NCBI RefSeq assembly: GCF_009905735.1
Contig: NZ_JAAALE010000011.1
Location: forward strand, 62,001-126,000
Length of the DNA stretch: 64,000 bases
Direction of reading: 5' to 3'
Origin: Porphyrobacter sp. SLTP
GTDB lineage: Bacteria > Pseudomonadota > Alphaproteobacteria > Sphingomonadales > Sphingomonadaceae
Part shown: positions 19,458 to 28,445 of the stretch, in pieces
Position numbering within the stretch: the first letter of the stretch is position 1
How the letters are laid out: every line of letters starts with the position of its first letter
The notes under the pieces: generated by a model
What the model was told of the DNA's origin: nothing
Database searches by the model: none
Seen by the model: the letters and a program-made list of their open reading frames with translations, nothing else
Translations under genes and position numbers: made by a program

Positions 19458-20471
19458 TCAGCGCAGGCGCGCTGCCTCCTCGGCCTCCAGCGAGCGGAAC
19501 ACCGCCGTCGTGATGGCAATGGCCAGTGCCGTCAGCGCAAGCCCTGCGGCAACGTCGATCCAATAGTGCCAGCGCGTCGCCACAGCTTCGAAGATGATGA
19601 AGGTGAACAGCGGCAGGTAGGCGACCCCCAGCCAGCGCACATGCTTCCAAGCGAAGTAAACGAACACGGCGGATGAGGCGACGTGAAGCGAGGGCATGGC
19701 CGCCACGGCAGCGAACATGTACTGGCTGCCCTCGCTCGCGATCCACGGCCGCCCGCCTGCCGCCAGGGCCTGGTAACCGCCATACATGTGGACCTGCCGC
19801 GCGGTTTCGAGCGCATTGACGCCTGGTTCGTAAAGGAACGGGCCCACCGCCGGCATCACCAGATAGCTCAGTGCGCCGAGGACGTGCACCAGCATGGCGG
19901 TGAAGATGACCTTGCGAAACACGATGAAGCACTGCGCCGAATGGACGATGATGCTGCCCGCGAACATCGCCAGAAATGCGAACAAATACAGGTGCTCGCC
20001 GACCGGCAAGATCATGTCGGCCCCGCGGTGCACGGCGAAGGCGGCGTCAACCAATGGCCGCAAGGCTTGATCGGTTGTCCAGTAGACATCATCCCACAAG
20101 GTGGGGTTGATCAGGCTCATCCAGAGTTTCACATTGAAATGCGCAATCAGGATCACGCCGTAAGCGATTGCCGCGAGGCCATAATAGACCAGCCGCCTGA
20201 CCTGCTTCGTAACGATCAGGTAGAGCCCGAGCACGCCGATCAGCGACAGCGGCACGCCGTAACTCATGCCGGTGAATTCCAGCGCATCGCTCGCCGGGAG
20301 CACGAATGGCAGGTCAAACCGCCAGGCCAGCAGCGTGGCGACCAACAGGAATGACAGCGCAAGAACCAGTTCAGGCAGGCCCGGGACGGATAGCAGATTC
20401 ACGCGCCGCGAAGCCGCCGGGTTGATCAGATCGTTTGCAAGGCTTCCTGTCAGCGCGTCCATGAAAAACAT
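19458..20471 (-). CDS. PAP2-superfamily membrane protein (inositol-phosphotransferase-like)
   Basis: This 337-residue protein has about seven or eight hydrophobic helices. It carries two of the PAP2 phosphatase/transferase motifs: MPSLHVA (His263) and RWHYWID (His302 with a following Asp). The architecture resembles the Aur1/Ipt1-like branch, which moves phospho-head groups between lipids, more than soluble phosphatases. It is convergent with crtC, 13 bp away, and lies inside the photosynthesis cluster. A role in isoprenoid-phosphate or lipid handling is plausible but unproven. Confidence 0.8.
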   Translation of the reverse strand: MFFMDALTGSLANDLINPAASRRVNLLSVPGLPELVLALSFLLVATLLAWRFDLPFVLPASDALEFTGMSYGVPLSLIGVLGLYLIVTKQVRRLVYYGLAAIAYGVILIAHFNVKLWMSLINPTLWDDVYWTTDQALRPLVDAAFAVHRGADMILPVGEHLYLFAFLAMFAGSIIVHSAQCFIVFRKVIFTAMLVHVLGALSYLVMPAVGPFLYEPGVNALETARQVHMYGGYQALAAGGRPWIASEGSQYMFAAVAAMPSLHVASSAVFVYFAWKHVRWLGVAYLPLFTFIIFEAVATRWHYWIDVAAGLALTALAIAITTAVFRSLEAEEAARLR

Positions 20472-20659
20472 CGTTTTCCAATAAAGATTTCGAAGAACGA
20501 TGTTCGAGCGTTTCAGACGCGCTCGCGGGCGCGGCGGTGAACGCGGCCCATGGCCGAAAAGCTGCCGCCTGCCAAAGGAAATTCACATGGGATAGGATGC
20601 GATCGGTTCAGGCGTGCACACGTCGCGCTCGCAGCGATCTTCAATCAACGCAAGTTGCG

Positions 20660-20827
20660 TCAGGGGGCAGGCGGTCCGCCCTCGCGCTCGGCCGCGTCTT
20701 TTGCCGCCTTTTCGGCGCGGGTCTTCTTCAGCATGCGGTCCATCTTCACCCACTGCCAGACGCCGAACCCGATCGCGATGCCATAGAACAGCACCAGCTC
20801 GATCCATCCGAATGTGCCGCTATCCAT
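20660..20827 (-). CDS. 55-residue single-helix membrane peptide overlapping the end of bchO
   Basis: This is a short frame that would be missed by usual length cut-offs. It starts MDSGTFGWIELVLFYGIAI, has one hydrophobic helix (about 8-27) including GVWQWVKM, then a highly charged tail (KKTRAEKAAKDAAEREGG) and ends PPAP. Its ATG at 20827 lies inside bchO; the two overlap by 8 nt, as expected for a coupled operon gene. The residue pattern (hydrophobic N-half, basic/acidic C-half, TGA stop) is protein-like. I cannot name a family. Confidence 0.7.
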   Translation of the reverse strand: MDSGTFGWIELVLFYGIAIGFGVWQWVKMDRMLKKTRAEKAAKDAAEREGGPPAP

Positions 20828-21710
20828 GGCGCGCCTCCTGATTGTGCTCGGCGAGGAAGGCGGCGATCAGCGCGGCGGCTTTCTCGGGCGCTTCCTCATG
20901 GGCAAGATGGCCGAGACCGGGGAGCACGTCCAGCCGCGCGTTCGCCAGCCAGCTATGGGCGTCCTTCGCCCAGTCGAGCGGGATGGCAGGGTCGTTCGCG
21001 CCGTGGATCAGCAGCACCGGATTGCGCACCTCACCCATTCGTAACCGCAGGCCGGGCAGGTCCCAGTTCGCCATCATGGCCAGCGCGCCCCCAGCGTGCG
21101 CGGGGTGCTTCAGCAGCGTGCGGTAACAGGCGAGGCCCTCGGCATCGATGTGTGAATGGGTGGAGCGCCACAGGAACTTCTTGGCGCCGCCGACAAGGTC
21201 GATGCTCCCGGCAAAGAAACGCGGCACCAGCGGATTGACGAACAACGCTTTGGCGACCGCCGGGAAAATCTGTGCGAGCGCGCCGGGGAAGGGCCGCAGC
21301 GCGGAATTGAGGCCGATGATCGGGCCGGTGTAGCCGTGATCGAGCGCCATTTGCAGCGCAATCGCCGCCCCGGCCGAATGGCCGATGATCGCGGTGGGCT
21401 GGATGTCGAGCGCCTGCATCAGCCCCGCAATCTCGCCCGCCATTGCCGGCAGGCTCATCGCATAGGCATCATGGCCCGTGGTAAAGGCATGGCGGGGCAG
21501 ATCGGGGGCGATGACGGTGTGGCTTTGGGCCAGCAGCGGCATCAGCCCGCGCCATGAATGGACCGAAGCGCCGGTGCCGTGGAGGAGGAGGAGCGGCGGG
21601 CCGCTCCCCATGCGCTGCACATGCCAGCGCTTGGCGCCAAGGCTCACGAAGTCACTTGCCTCGCGGTGCGGCCAGATCAGGCCCTCGCGGTTCCAGTCGA
21701 GGCTGCTCAT
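20820..21710 (-). CDS. bchO: Alpha/beta hydrolase BchO (magnesium chelatase accessory protein)
   Basis: This 296-residue alpha/beta-hydrolase has an oxyanion LLLHGTGASVHSWRG, the nucleophile elbow GHSAG (Ser112), NPVLLIHGANDPAIP with a likely acid residue, and LPGLGHLAHEE with the catalytic His. BchO is always found with bchI and bchD; its exact function is unknown, perhaps at the magnesium insertion step. It starts inside the bchD stop (ATGA). Confidence 0.93.
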   Translation of the reverse strand: MSSLDWNREGLIWPHREASDFVSLGAKRWHVQRMGSGPPLLLLHGTGASVHSWRGLMPLLAQSHTVIAPDLPRHAFTTGHDAYAMSLPAMAGEIAGLMQALDIQPTAIIGHSAGAAIALQMALDHGYTGPIIGLNSALRPFPGALAQIFPAVAKALFVNPLVPRFFAGSIDLVGGAKKFLWRSTHSHIDAEGLACYRTLLKHPAHAGGALAMMANWDLPGLRLRMGEVRNPVLLIHGANDPAIPLDWAKDAHSWLANARLDVLPGLGHLAHEEAPEKAAALIAAFLAEHNQEARHG

Positions 21711-23395
21711 GCCGCCTTGCCGATGGGCTGGACGGCGTTGATCGCAGCCGTGATCATCCGGGCATCGGCGCGGGGGAGGGCGAGGAAGCGGCCGCCCAGC
21801 GCAGCGGCCAGCGCCGCGCCCTCGGGGCCAGGGCGGGCGGAGATATCAACCACCAATGCGTCGATCCCGCGCGCGTAGATGGCCTTGGCGGCGGACTCCG
21901 CATCGGCGGCGGCCTGGGGCCTGCCGGGTGAGCCGTCTGCGGCGATGTTTGCGCGGCCATCGGTCAGGATCACCAGCGCCGCGCTGCGCCCGCGTGCGAT
22001 CACGGCTTCGGCCACTTCGCGGGCAGTGTTGAGACCCATCGCGAGCGGCGTGCCCCCGCCGCCGGGCAATTCCGCCAGCGTCCGCCGCGCGCGGGTAAGC
22101 GAGCGGGTGGGCGGCAGGATCAGTTCCGCGCTCGTTCCCCGGAAGGCAACCAACGCAACTTCGGAGCGGGTGACATAGGCCTGCCCAAGCATCAGCTCGA
22201 CCGCGCCTTTGGCCTCGGCGAGACGCGCCGCCGCTGCCGATCCGCTGGCATCGACGGCGAAGATCGTGACGCGGGCGGCGCGTTCCTCGAACCGGCGAAT
22301 GCGCAGGTCTTCCTTGCGCATCAGGATCGCCGAGGCGTCATTGCCGCCCGCTTCGCGCCGACGCACGGCCTGCCACGGCACGGCCGCCCGCAGCGAGTCG
22401 ATCAACGCCAGCTTGGCCCCGCCGCGCGGCATCCCCGGACGCGCACCCAGAGGCTTTCCGCGCGTGGCGGCCTTGCGTTTCTGCCCGGTGCCGCTGCTGG
22501 ACGAGCGGCGCGGGGCTTTGCCTTGGGCGAGCTGCGCGAGCAGGTCCGCCGGGATCGCCGCCTTCGCCGCTTCGACCAGGATGTCGGAGAGGTCGAGTTC
22601 CTGCTGCTGCTGTTCGCTGTCGGACTGGTCATCCCGCTCGCCCTCAGGCGGCGGCGGCTGGTCTTCCGGCGGGGCCTCCTGTTCTTGCGACGGGAGGCGC
22701 GTGGCGCGTGGGACGAGCACCAGCCGCACGGCGCCGGTCAGATCGCCTTTTTCGGCAGCGCCGCGCCCGTCGAGCGCCGCGAGCCCGCGCGCCGCCTCTC
22801 CGGCGAAGATCAGCGCCCGCACGCTCTCCACCCCCAGCGCGTCAGCGGTCGCGGCGAGCGCGCGCAGGGCGTCGTCATCCAGCGGCGCGACCTGCGCCAA
22901 AGTGCCAACCGCAGGAGCCAGCTCCACCCCCTGCCAGCGCCGCGAGGTGGACAGGTCACAGGCGAAGGCCAGCCGTTCGGTCAGGCTGGCGGGCGGCGCT
23001 TCCTCGGGCTCGGTCGCATCGTCGAGCAGCACCAGCGCGGCCTGCCCCTCGTCCAGTGCTTGCGCCAACCGTCCGGCAATGCTGCCATCCATCCGCTCGG
23101 CCATCCCAGCGAGCAGAGCGCCGCCGCGCGCTTCCTCGATCAGACCCGTCTGACGGATCGGGCGACCGGCCGAGAGGCTGGCGGCGAGATCGATCCCGCC
23201 CAGCAGCCGCTCATCATCAATATGTCCCGGCATCCGCCTGAGCGTCACCGCTGCGCCCAAGGCCGCCACAAGCGCCTCGCGTGCGGGGCTGTTGCCGCGC
23301 AGGACCATGCCTTTGAAGATGGCCGGAGCCAGAGCAAACAGCCGCGCCGCCAGAACCGCATCATCGAGCGGGTCAGCGGTGTCGTCGAGGGTCAT
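21707..23395 (-). CDS. bchD: Magnesium chelatase subunit D
   Basis: BchD (562 residues) forms the AAA+ motor of magnesium chelatase with BchI, which inserts Mg into protoporphyrin IX held by BchH. The N-terminal AAA-like part has degenerate nucleotide motifs. A Pro/Glu/Gln-rich linker (PPEDQPPPPEGERDDQ) leads to a von Willebrand A domain with the MIDAS motif DASGS near residue 382. The frame is open upstream, but the ATG at 23395 overlaps the bchI stop (ATGA) and yields MTLDDTADPLDDAV, so it is the chosen start. Confidence 0.96.
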   Translation of the reverse strand: MTLDDTADPLDDAVLAARLFALAPAIFKGMVLRGNSPAREALVAALGAAVTLRRMPGHIDDERLLGGIDLAASLSAGRPIRQTGLIEEARGGALLAGMAERMDGSIAGRLAQALDEGQAALVLLDDATEPEEAPPASLTERLAFACDLSTSRRWQGVELAPAVGTLAQVAPLDDDALRALAATADALGVESVRALIFAGEAARGLAALDGRGAAEKGDLTGAVRLVLVPRATRLPSQEQEAPPEDQPPPPEGERDDQSDSEQQQQELDLSDILVEAAKAAIPADLLAQLAQGKAPRRSSSSGTGQKRKAATRGKPLGARPGMPRGGAKLALIDSLRAAVPWQAVRRREAGGNDASAILMRKEDLRIRRFEERAARVTIFAVDASGSAAAARLAEAKGAVELMLGQAYVTRSEVALVAFRGTSAELILPPTRSLTRARRTLAELPGGGGTPLAMGLNTAREVAEAVIARGRSAALVILTDGRANIAADGSPGRPQAAADAESAAKAIYARGIDALVVDISARPGPEGAALAAALGGRFLALPRADARMITAAINAVQPIGKAA

Positions 23396-24393
23396 CCGAA
23401 CAGCTCGGCAATCGCCCGGGTGATGCGCACGGTGGAGCCGGTTTCGTCCAGCACATCGCGCCGCAGCCGGTGGCGCAGTGCGAGGGGGGCAATGGCGATC
23501 ATATGCTTGCGGGTGACGCTCTTGGCCCCCTCCAGCGCCGCCAGCGCACGGGCGGCGCGCATCAGGGTAAGCTCGCCGCGCAGCCCGTCCGCGCCCACGG
23601 CGAGGCACAGGTTGGCAGCATCGCGCAGCACATCATCGCCCGCTTCCAGCTTGGGCAGCCGCGCCTTGCCCTTGGCGACCCGCTTGAGGATCGCCTCGTC
23701 CTCACCCGCCCAACGCGCCGCGAAGCTTTCAGGATCACGCTCGTTCTCGGCGACGAGGCGCATGATCGCGATGCGGACCTCGATATCCTTGGGGCTGCGC
23801 ACTTCGACCGACAGGCCGAAGCGGTCGAGCAATTGCGGGCGCAATTCGCCCTCTTCCGGGTTGCCGCTGCCGATCAGCACGAACTTGGCCGGGTGGCGGA
23901 CGGACAGGCCTTCCCGCTCGACCACGTTCTCGCCCGAAGCCGCCACGTCCAGCAGCAGGTCGACGAGGTGATCTTCGAGCAGGTTGATCTCGTCGATGTA
24001 AAGGAACCCGCGATGCGCCTTGGCCAGCAGACCGGGCTCGAACGCCTTTTCGCCCGAGCGCAGCGCGCGTTCCAGATCGAGCGAGCCGATCACCCGGTCC
24101 TCGGTCGCGCCCAAGGGCATATCGACGAAGGGCACCGCGCGCTTGACCATCTTGCCGGTGCCGCAGACGCCGGGATAACGCGCCTGATCCTCTTTCGAGG
24201 CGCCATAGGGGCAGCCATCTGCGGCCATGATCGGCGGCAGCAGGCTGGCGAGCGCGCGCGCGGCAGTGGACTTGCCCGTGCCGCGATCGCCGAACACCAT
24301 CACCCCGCCAATGCTGGGGTCGACGGCGGCGATCAGAAGCGCCTGTTTCATCTCGTCCTGACCGACGATTGCAGAGAAGGGGAAGCGTGCCAT
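23392..24393 (-). CDS. bchI: Magnesium chelatase ATPase subunit I
   Basis: A 333-residue AAA+ ATPase with Walker A GDRGTGKS (35-42), Walker B GFLYIDEINLL (about 129-139) and sensor-type GSGNPEEGELRPQLLDRF near 168-185. It heads bchIDO. The 67-bp gap upstream separates it from fbpB, which reads in the same direction, so read-through from the iron transporter gene is possible. The gap holds imperfect PpsR-like dyads. Confidence 0.97.
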   Translation of the reverse strand: MARFPFSAIVGQDEMKQALLIAAVDPSIGGVMVFGDRGTGKSTAARALASLLPPIMAADGCPYGASKEDQARYPGVCGTGKMVKRAVPFVDMPLGATEDRVIGSLDLERALRSGEKAFEPGLLAKAHRGFLYIDEINLLEDHLVDLLLDVAASGENVVEREGLSVRHPAKFVLIGSGNPEEGELRPQLLDRFGLSVEVRSPKDIEVRIAIMRLVAENERDPESFAARWAGEDEAILKRVAKGKARLPKLEAGDDVLRDAANLCLAVGADGLRGELTLMRAARALAALEGAKSVTRKHMIAIAPLALRHRLRRDVLDETGSTVRITRAIAELFG

Positions 24394-24414
24394 GTGGAGC
24401 GTCTTGTGAACGCT

Positions 24415-24455
24415 TGTCGCGCGTCGGACAAGCCGTGTGACAGGCTGGCTGGACA
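24415..24455 (-). promoter_or_regulatory. Imperfect PpsR-like dyads upstream of bchI
   Basis: Two imperfect sites lie 22-62 bp before the bchI ATG. One is TGTC-N8-GACA (24415-24430), with perfect half-sites but 2 bp too close. The other is TGAC-N10-GACA (24438-24455), with correct spacing and one mismatch. The four clear PpsR boxes elsewhere make these worth noting, but on their own they could be chance. Confidence 0.35.
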
Positions 24456-24460
24456 GTTTT

Positions 24461-26161
24461 CTACCGCTTCCCGAGCCGGTTCAGCACCAGCACCGGCAGC
24501 AACCCTGCCGCCAGCAGGATCAGCGCGGGGATCGCAGCTTCCACCAGCCGTTCGTCACTGGCGAGCCGATAGGTGCGGGTGGCCAGCGTTTCGAGGTTGA
24601 ACGGGCGCAGGATCAGCGTCGCGGGCAGTTCGCGCACAGTATCGATGAACACCAGCGCCGCCGCGCCCGTCAGGCTCGGGGCGAGAAGCGGCGCATAGAT
24701 CCGGGCGAGCACGCGGGACGGCGCAGCGCCAAGACTCCGCGCGGCGGCATCAAGGCCGGGAGGGATGCGCGCCAGCCCGCCGCTGACGCTGTTGTAAGCG
24801 ACCGTCATGAACCGCACCGACAGCGCATAGATCAGCAGCGCGCTGGTGCCGGTCAGCAACAACCCGCCGCTCCAGCCGAGATTGTCGCGGGCGAAGCGGG
24901 TCAGGCTCTGATCGAAGGCGCCGAGCGGCGCGAGCAGGCCGACCGCGAGCAAGGCGCCCGGCAGCGCATAGCCCAGCGTCGCCAGCCGGATCGCGCTGGC
25001 CGTGACGCGCGAGGCCGAGCGCGCGCGGGCAAAGGCGAGCACAAGCGCGGCGACAAGGCACAGGCTTGCCGCAGCAAGGCCCAGCCACAGGCTCCCGCGG
25101 ATATAGGTAGGGAGGTCGCCTGCTGCGGCCTGCGCGATCGGGGTCAGCGCAAGGGTGGCGAGGTATCCGGCGGGCAGCACGAAGCCGAGCAGCACCGGCA
25201 CGGCGCAGGCGAGGCAGGCCAGCCCCTTGCCCAGCGGCGTCAGAGCCACCAGCGGTTCCTCGCCCCGCCGCGCGGCGAGGCCATCGCGACTGTCACTGCG
25301 TCCGCGCCGGCTCTGCGCCTCCCACGCCACCAGCGCGATGACGAAGACCAGCATGATCGCGGCGAGCTTCAAAGCGGCGGCTTTGTCGCCCATCGCCAGC
25401 CAGCTGCGGAAGATCCCGGTCGAGAAGGTGGGGATCGCGAAATATTCGGCCACGCCGAAATCGGCGAGCACCTCCATCAGCACCAGCGCCAGCCCCCCCG
25501 CAATGGCAGGGCGGGCGGCGGGCAGCGCCACGCGCCAGAACGCCCGCGCAGGCGCGGCGCCAAGGCTGCGGGCGGCGCGGAATTGCGTGAGGCTCTGAGT
25601 TGCAAAGGCGGTGCGGGCCAGCAGATAGACGTAAGGATAGAGCACAAAGCCCAGCACAAAGGCCCCGCCGCCCAGCGAGCGGATATCGGGGAAGGCGTAA
25701 TCCTCCGCCCCCCAGCCCATGCTCGCGCGCAAGGCGCTTTGCAGTGGTCCGGCGAAATCGAGCAGGTCGGCATAGATATAGGCGGCCAGATAGGCGGGCA
25801 GGGCGAGGGGCAGCACCAGCGCCCAACTCAGCACACGGCGCCCCGGAAAGCGGGTCGCGGCGACAAGCCACGCGCAGCCGGTCCCCACCACCGCCGCGAT
25901 GCCGCCCGCCAGCAGCATCAAGAGCGCGGTGTTGGCGACATAGGTCGGCAGTACGGTCGCAGCGAGATCGGCAATCGCCTCTCCGCCTCCTGCGAGCGAG
26001 GCCCAGGCGATCGCGGCAATCGGCAATCCGGCCAGCGCGGCGATGGCCAACGCCGCCGCGCTCCAACCGCCACCGCTTGCACCATGGCCTGCAATTTGCC
26101 TAAGGCGGCTCACCGGGAGTTTCCCCCGAAACCCACGCGCCGTGAGGGCAGGATCAGCCAT
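24461..26161 (-). CDS. fbpB: Iron(III) ABC transporter permease, two fused membrane domains
   Basis: This 566-residue permease has two homologous halves, each with about six helices and an ABC-coupling EAA-type loop (RSLGAAPARAFWRVALPAARPAIAGG near 230; RSLGAAPSRVLARIYAPLLAPSL near 475). That is the FbpB/SfuB architecture for periplasmic-binding-protein-dependent ferric iron uptake. The ATG at 26161 falls on the same nucleotide as the fbpC start on the other strand. A GTG at 26113 is an alternative that leaves a 47-bp gap. Its 3' end runs into bchI. Confidence 0.88.
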   Translation of the reverse strand: MADPALTARGFRGKLPVSRLRQIAGHGASGGGWSAAALAIAALAGLPIAAIAWASLAGGGEAIADLAATVLPTYVANTALLMLLAGGIAAVVGTGCAWLVAATRFPGRRVLSWALVLPLALPAYLAAYIYADLLDFAGPLQSALRASMGWGAEDYAFPDIRSLGGGAFVLGFVLYPYVYLLARTAFATQSLTQFRAARSLGAAPARAFWRVALPAARPAIAGGLALVLMEVLADFGVAEYFAIPTFSTGIFRSWLAMGDKAAALKLAAIMLVFVIALVAWEAQSRRGRSDSRDGLAARRGEEPLVALTPLGKGLACLACAVPVLLGFVLPAGYLATLALTPIAQAAAGDLPTYIRGSLWLGLAAASLCLVAALVLAFARARSASRVTASAIRLATLGYALPGALLAVGLLAPLGAFDQSLTRFARDNLGWSGGLLLTGTSALLIYALSVRFMTVAYNSVSGGLARIPPGLDAAARSLGAAPSRVLARIYAPLLAPSLTGAAALVFIDTVRELPATLILRPFNLETLATRTYRLASDERLVEAAIPALILLAAGLLPVLVLNRLGKR

Positions 26162-27180
26162 TGAGCCTCGAATTTCGTCATATTGCCCATGCATACGGTG
26201 AGGTGCGGGCGCTGGAGGATATCAGCTTTACCGCGCCCGCGGGGGAAATCACGTGCCTGCTTGGCGCGTCGGGTTGCGGGAAGTCAACACTGCTTGGCCT
26301 AGCGGCAGGCTTGCTGCGCGTGCAGCAGGGCGAGGTTGCGCTGGCGGGCGAGGTGCTGGCCGACGCGCAGCGCAGCCCGCCGCCCGAAGCACGGCCGGTG
26401 GGGCTGGTGTTTCAGGACGGCGCGCTGTTTCCGCACATGACGCTGGCCGCCAATGTCGCCTTCGGTTTGCCCAAGGCGCGGCGCGATGAGGCGGATAGCT
26501 GGCTCGCCAAGGTCGGGCTTGCGGGCATGGGCGCGCGCTATCCCCACGAGCTTTCGGGCGGGCAGCAACAGCGCGCCGCGCTCGCCCGCGCCATGGCGCC
26601 CGAGCCGCGGGTGCTGCTGATGGACGAGCCCTTTGCAAGCGTCGACATTGTGCTGCGCCGCAAGCTCCGCCGCGAATGTCGCATCCTGCTGCGCGAGGCG
26701 GGGGCGACGGTGGTGCTGGTGACGCATGACCCCGCCGAAGCGCTCGATATCGCGGACCGGATCGCGGTGATGGAAGGCGGGCGGATCATACAGTTTGGCA
26801 CCCCGCAGGAGTTGCACAACGCGCCCTCGACCGCCTCGGTCGGAGCGATTTTCAGCGGCGCGCAGATCATCCCGGGCACGCGCGGGGCGGAGGGCCTCGA
26901 CACGCCGTTCGGCTTGTGGCCGCTGGAGAGCCTGATCGGCGAGGTGCCCGATGCCCCCGCCTTCGATCTGCTGGTGCAGGCTGACCGGCTGGTGCCGGTG
27001 GCCGATATGCGCGGCTGCACCGTGCGGGATGTCCATCCGATGGGCGCGCGCAATCGGGTGCTGCTCCAAGGGGCAGACGGGGCGGCGATCACCGTCGAAA
27101 CCGCGCTGCCGGTTGACCTGGGCAAGACCTACAGCGTGCTGCCGGACCCGGACAGCGTGCGGGCCTTCGCGCGCAGTTAG
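26161..27180 (+). CDS. fbpC: Iron(III) ABC transporter ATP-binding protein
   Basis: This 339-residue ABC ATPase has Walker A GASGCGKST (35-43), Q-loop FQDG, signature LSGGQQQR (131-138), Walker B VLLMDEPF (151-158) and the switch His189. A C-terminal TOBE-like domain (about 240-339) is typical of FbpC/PotA types. The start is TTG at 26161, preceded by AGGATCA; no ATG or GTG fits the conserved N-terminus SLEFRHIAHAYG. It powers the fbpB-encoded permease; fbpA follows. Confidence 0.9.
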   Translation: MSLEFRHIAHAYGEVRALEDISFTAPAGEITCLLGASGCGKSTLLGLAAGLLRVQQGEVALAGEVLADAQRSPPPEARPVGLVFQDGALFPHMTLAANVAFGLPKARRDEADSWLAKVGLAGMGARYPHELSGGQQQRAALARAMAPEPRVLLMDEPFASVDIVLRRKLRRECRILLREAGATVVLVTHDPAEALDIADRIAVMEGGRIIQFGTPQELHNAPSTASVGAIFSGAQIIPGTRGAEGLDTPFGLWPLESLIGEVPDAPAFDLLVQADRLVPVADMRGCTVRDVHPMGARNRVLLQGADGAAITVETALPVDLGKTYSVLPDPDSVRAFARS

Positions 27181-27203
27181 GGCTTGCGCAGCCTTGGATT
27201 ATA

Positions 27204-27220
27204 TTGCAAGTCATTCGCAA
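27204..27220 (+). promoter_or_regulatory. Fur-type iron box upstream of fbpA
   Basis: TTGCAAGTCATTCGCAA is an imperfect inverted repeat that matches the alphaproteobacterial Fur motif TGCAAATNATTTGCA at all but two symmetrical positions. It lies in the 64-bp gap between fbpC and fbpA, 24 bp before the fbpA ATG, so iron would control the binding protein separately from the ATPase. No equally good site is visible at the fbpB/fbpC start. Confidence 0.65.
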
Positions 27221-27244
27221 TTAGTCACAGAAAGCCTCTCTCCC

Positions 27245-28288
27245 ATGAAGAACCTCGTCCTTGCCGCCTGCGCTCTCGTCAGCCTTGGTGCGCTGTCCGG
27301 CTGCGCTGATGACGCAGGCGACGCGGCGGTACCGATCACGGGTGAGGTCAACATCTATTCCTCGCGCCACTATGACACCGATCTCGCGCTCTATGAGGAT
27401 TTCACCCGTGAAACCGGGATCAAGGTCAACCGGATCGAGGCCGATGCCGATGCGCTGATCGAACGGATCGGGGCCGAGGGCGAGTTCAGCCCGGCCGACC
27501 TGCTCATCACGGTCGATGCCGGGCGGCTGTGGCGTGCGGAAGAGGCAGGCATTCTCGCTCCGGTCGATTCGCCGGTGCTGAAGGAACGCCTGCCCGCCAA
27601 CCTGCGCCACCCCGATGGGCTGTGGTTCGGTCTGTCGACCCGCGCGCGGATCATCATCTACAACAAGGCCGAAGGTGCGCCGCAGGGCCTTGCCAATTAT
27701 GCCGATCTCGCCAGCCCGGCGCTGAAGGGCGCGATCTGTATGCGGTCGTCCTCGAACATCTACAACATCTCGCTCCTCTCCAGCATCATCGCCCACAAGG
27801 GCGCTGCCGCAGCCGAGGCGTGGACCAAGGGCGTGGTCGCCAATTTCAAGCAAGCCCCGCAAGGCAATGACACTTCGATGATCGAAGCGGTCGCCACCGG
27901 GCAGTGCCGTGTGTCTGTGGTCAACACCTACTATCTCGCCCGCTATGCCGGGGGCGATGCCGCCGCCAAGGCGATCTTTGACAAGGTCGGCGTGATCTTC
28001 CCCGATCAGGGCGGGGTCGGCACCCACGTCAACGTCAGCGGCGCGGGCCTCGTCAAGACCGCACCCAATCGCGACAATGCGGTGAAGTTCCTCGAATACC
28101 TGACCTCGGAAAGCGCCCAGCGGTACTTCGCGGACGGCAACAACGAATACCCGGCGAGCATCGGGCTGAAGGCCAATTCCTCCGTCGAGGCGCTCGGCGC
28201 ATTCAAAGCCGATACGCTGAGTGTCGCCGATATCGGCAAGGGTCAGGCCGAAGCGGTGAAAATCTTTGACCGCGCTGGCTGGAACTGA
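27245..28288 (+). CDS. fbpA: Iron(III)-binding lipoprotein of the ABC transporter
   Basis: A 347-residue substrate-binding protein with a lipoprotein signal (lipobox LSGC, Cys20) that anchors it to a membrane. EVNIYSSRHYDTDLALYEDF begins the mature domain as in FbpA/FutA, and the double tyrosine NTYYLARY near residue 228 is the usual ferric-ion ligand pair. It follows fbpC and carries its own Fur-like box. Confidence 0.92.
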   Translation: MKNLVLAACALVSLGALSGCADDAGDAAVPITGEVNIYSSRHYDTDLALYEDFTRETGIKVNRIEADADALIERIGAEGEFSPADLLITVDAGRLWRAEEAGILAPVDSPVLKERLPANLRHPDGLWFGLSTRARIIIYNKAEGAPQGLANYADLASPALKGAICMRSSSNIYNISLLSSIIAHKGAAAAEAWTKGVVANFKQAPQGNDTSMIEAVATGQCRVSVVNTYYLARYAGGDAAAKAIFDKVGVIFPDQGGVGTHVNVSGAGLVKTAPNRDNAVKFLEYLTSESAQRYFADGNNEYPASIGLKANSSVEALGAFKADTLSVADIGKGQAEAVKIFDRAGWN

Positions 28289-28445
28289 CGCGGGACAGGC
28301 AAAGGGCAGGCGAATTGCGGCAGATCAAGGCCCGCTTTCACCCCTTAACACTAAACTGTCTTGATGGGGGCGCGCTACTCGTCCATTTGCGCCCGCATTC
28401 CGGCTGCCCGTGGGGGCGGCGCTGACCTGACATCCGAGGCCCGTT

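Noticed and set aside
24437..26164. Plus-strand open frame of 575 codons opposite fbpB
   Set aside because: Q/R/G/A-rich low-complexity product, fully antisense to a clear ABC permease.
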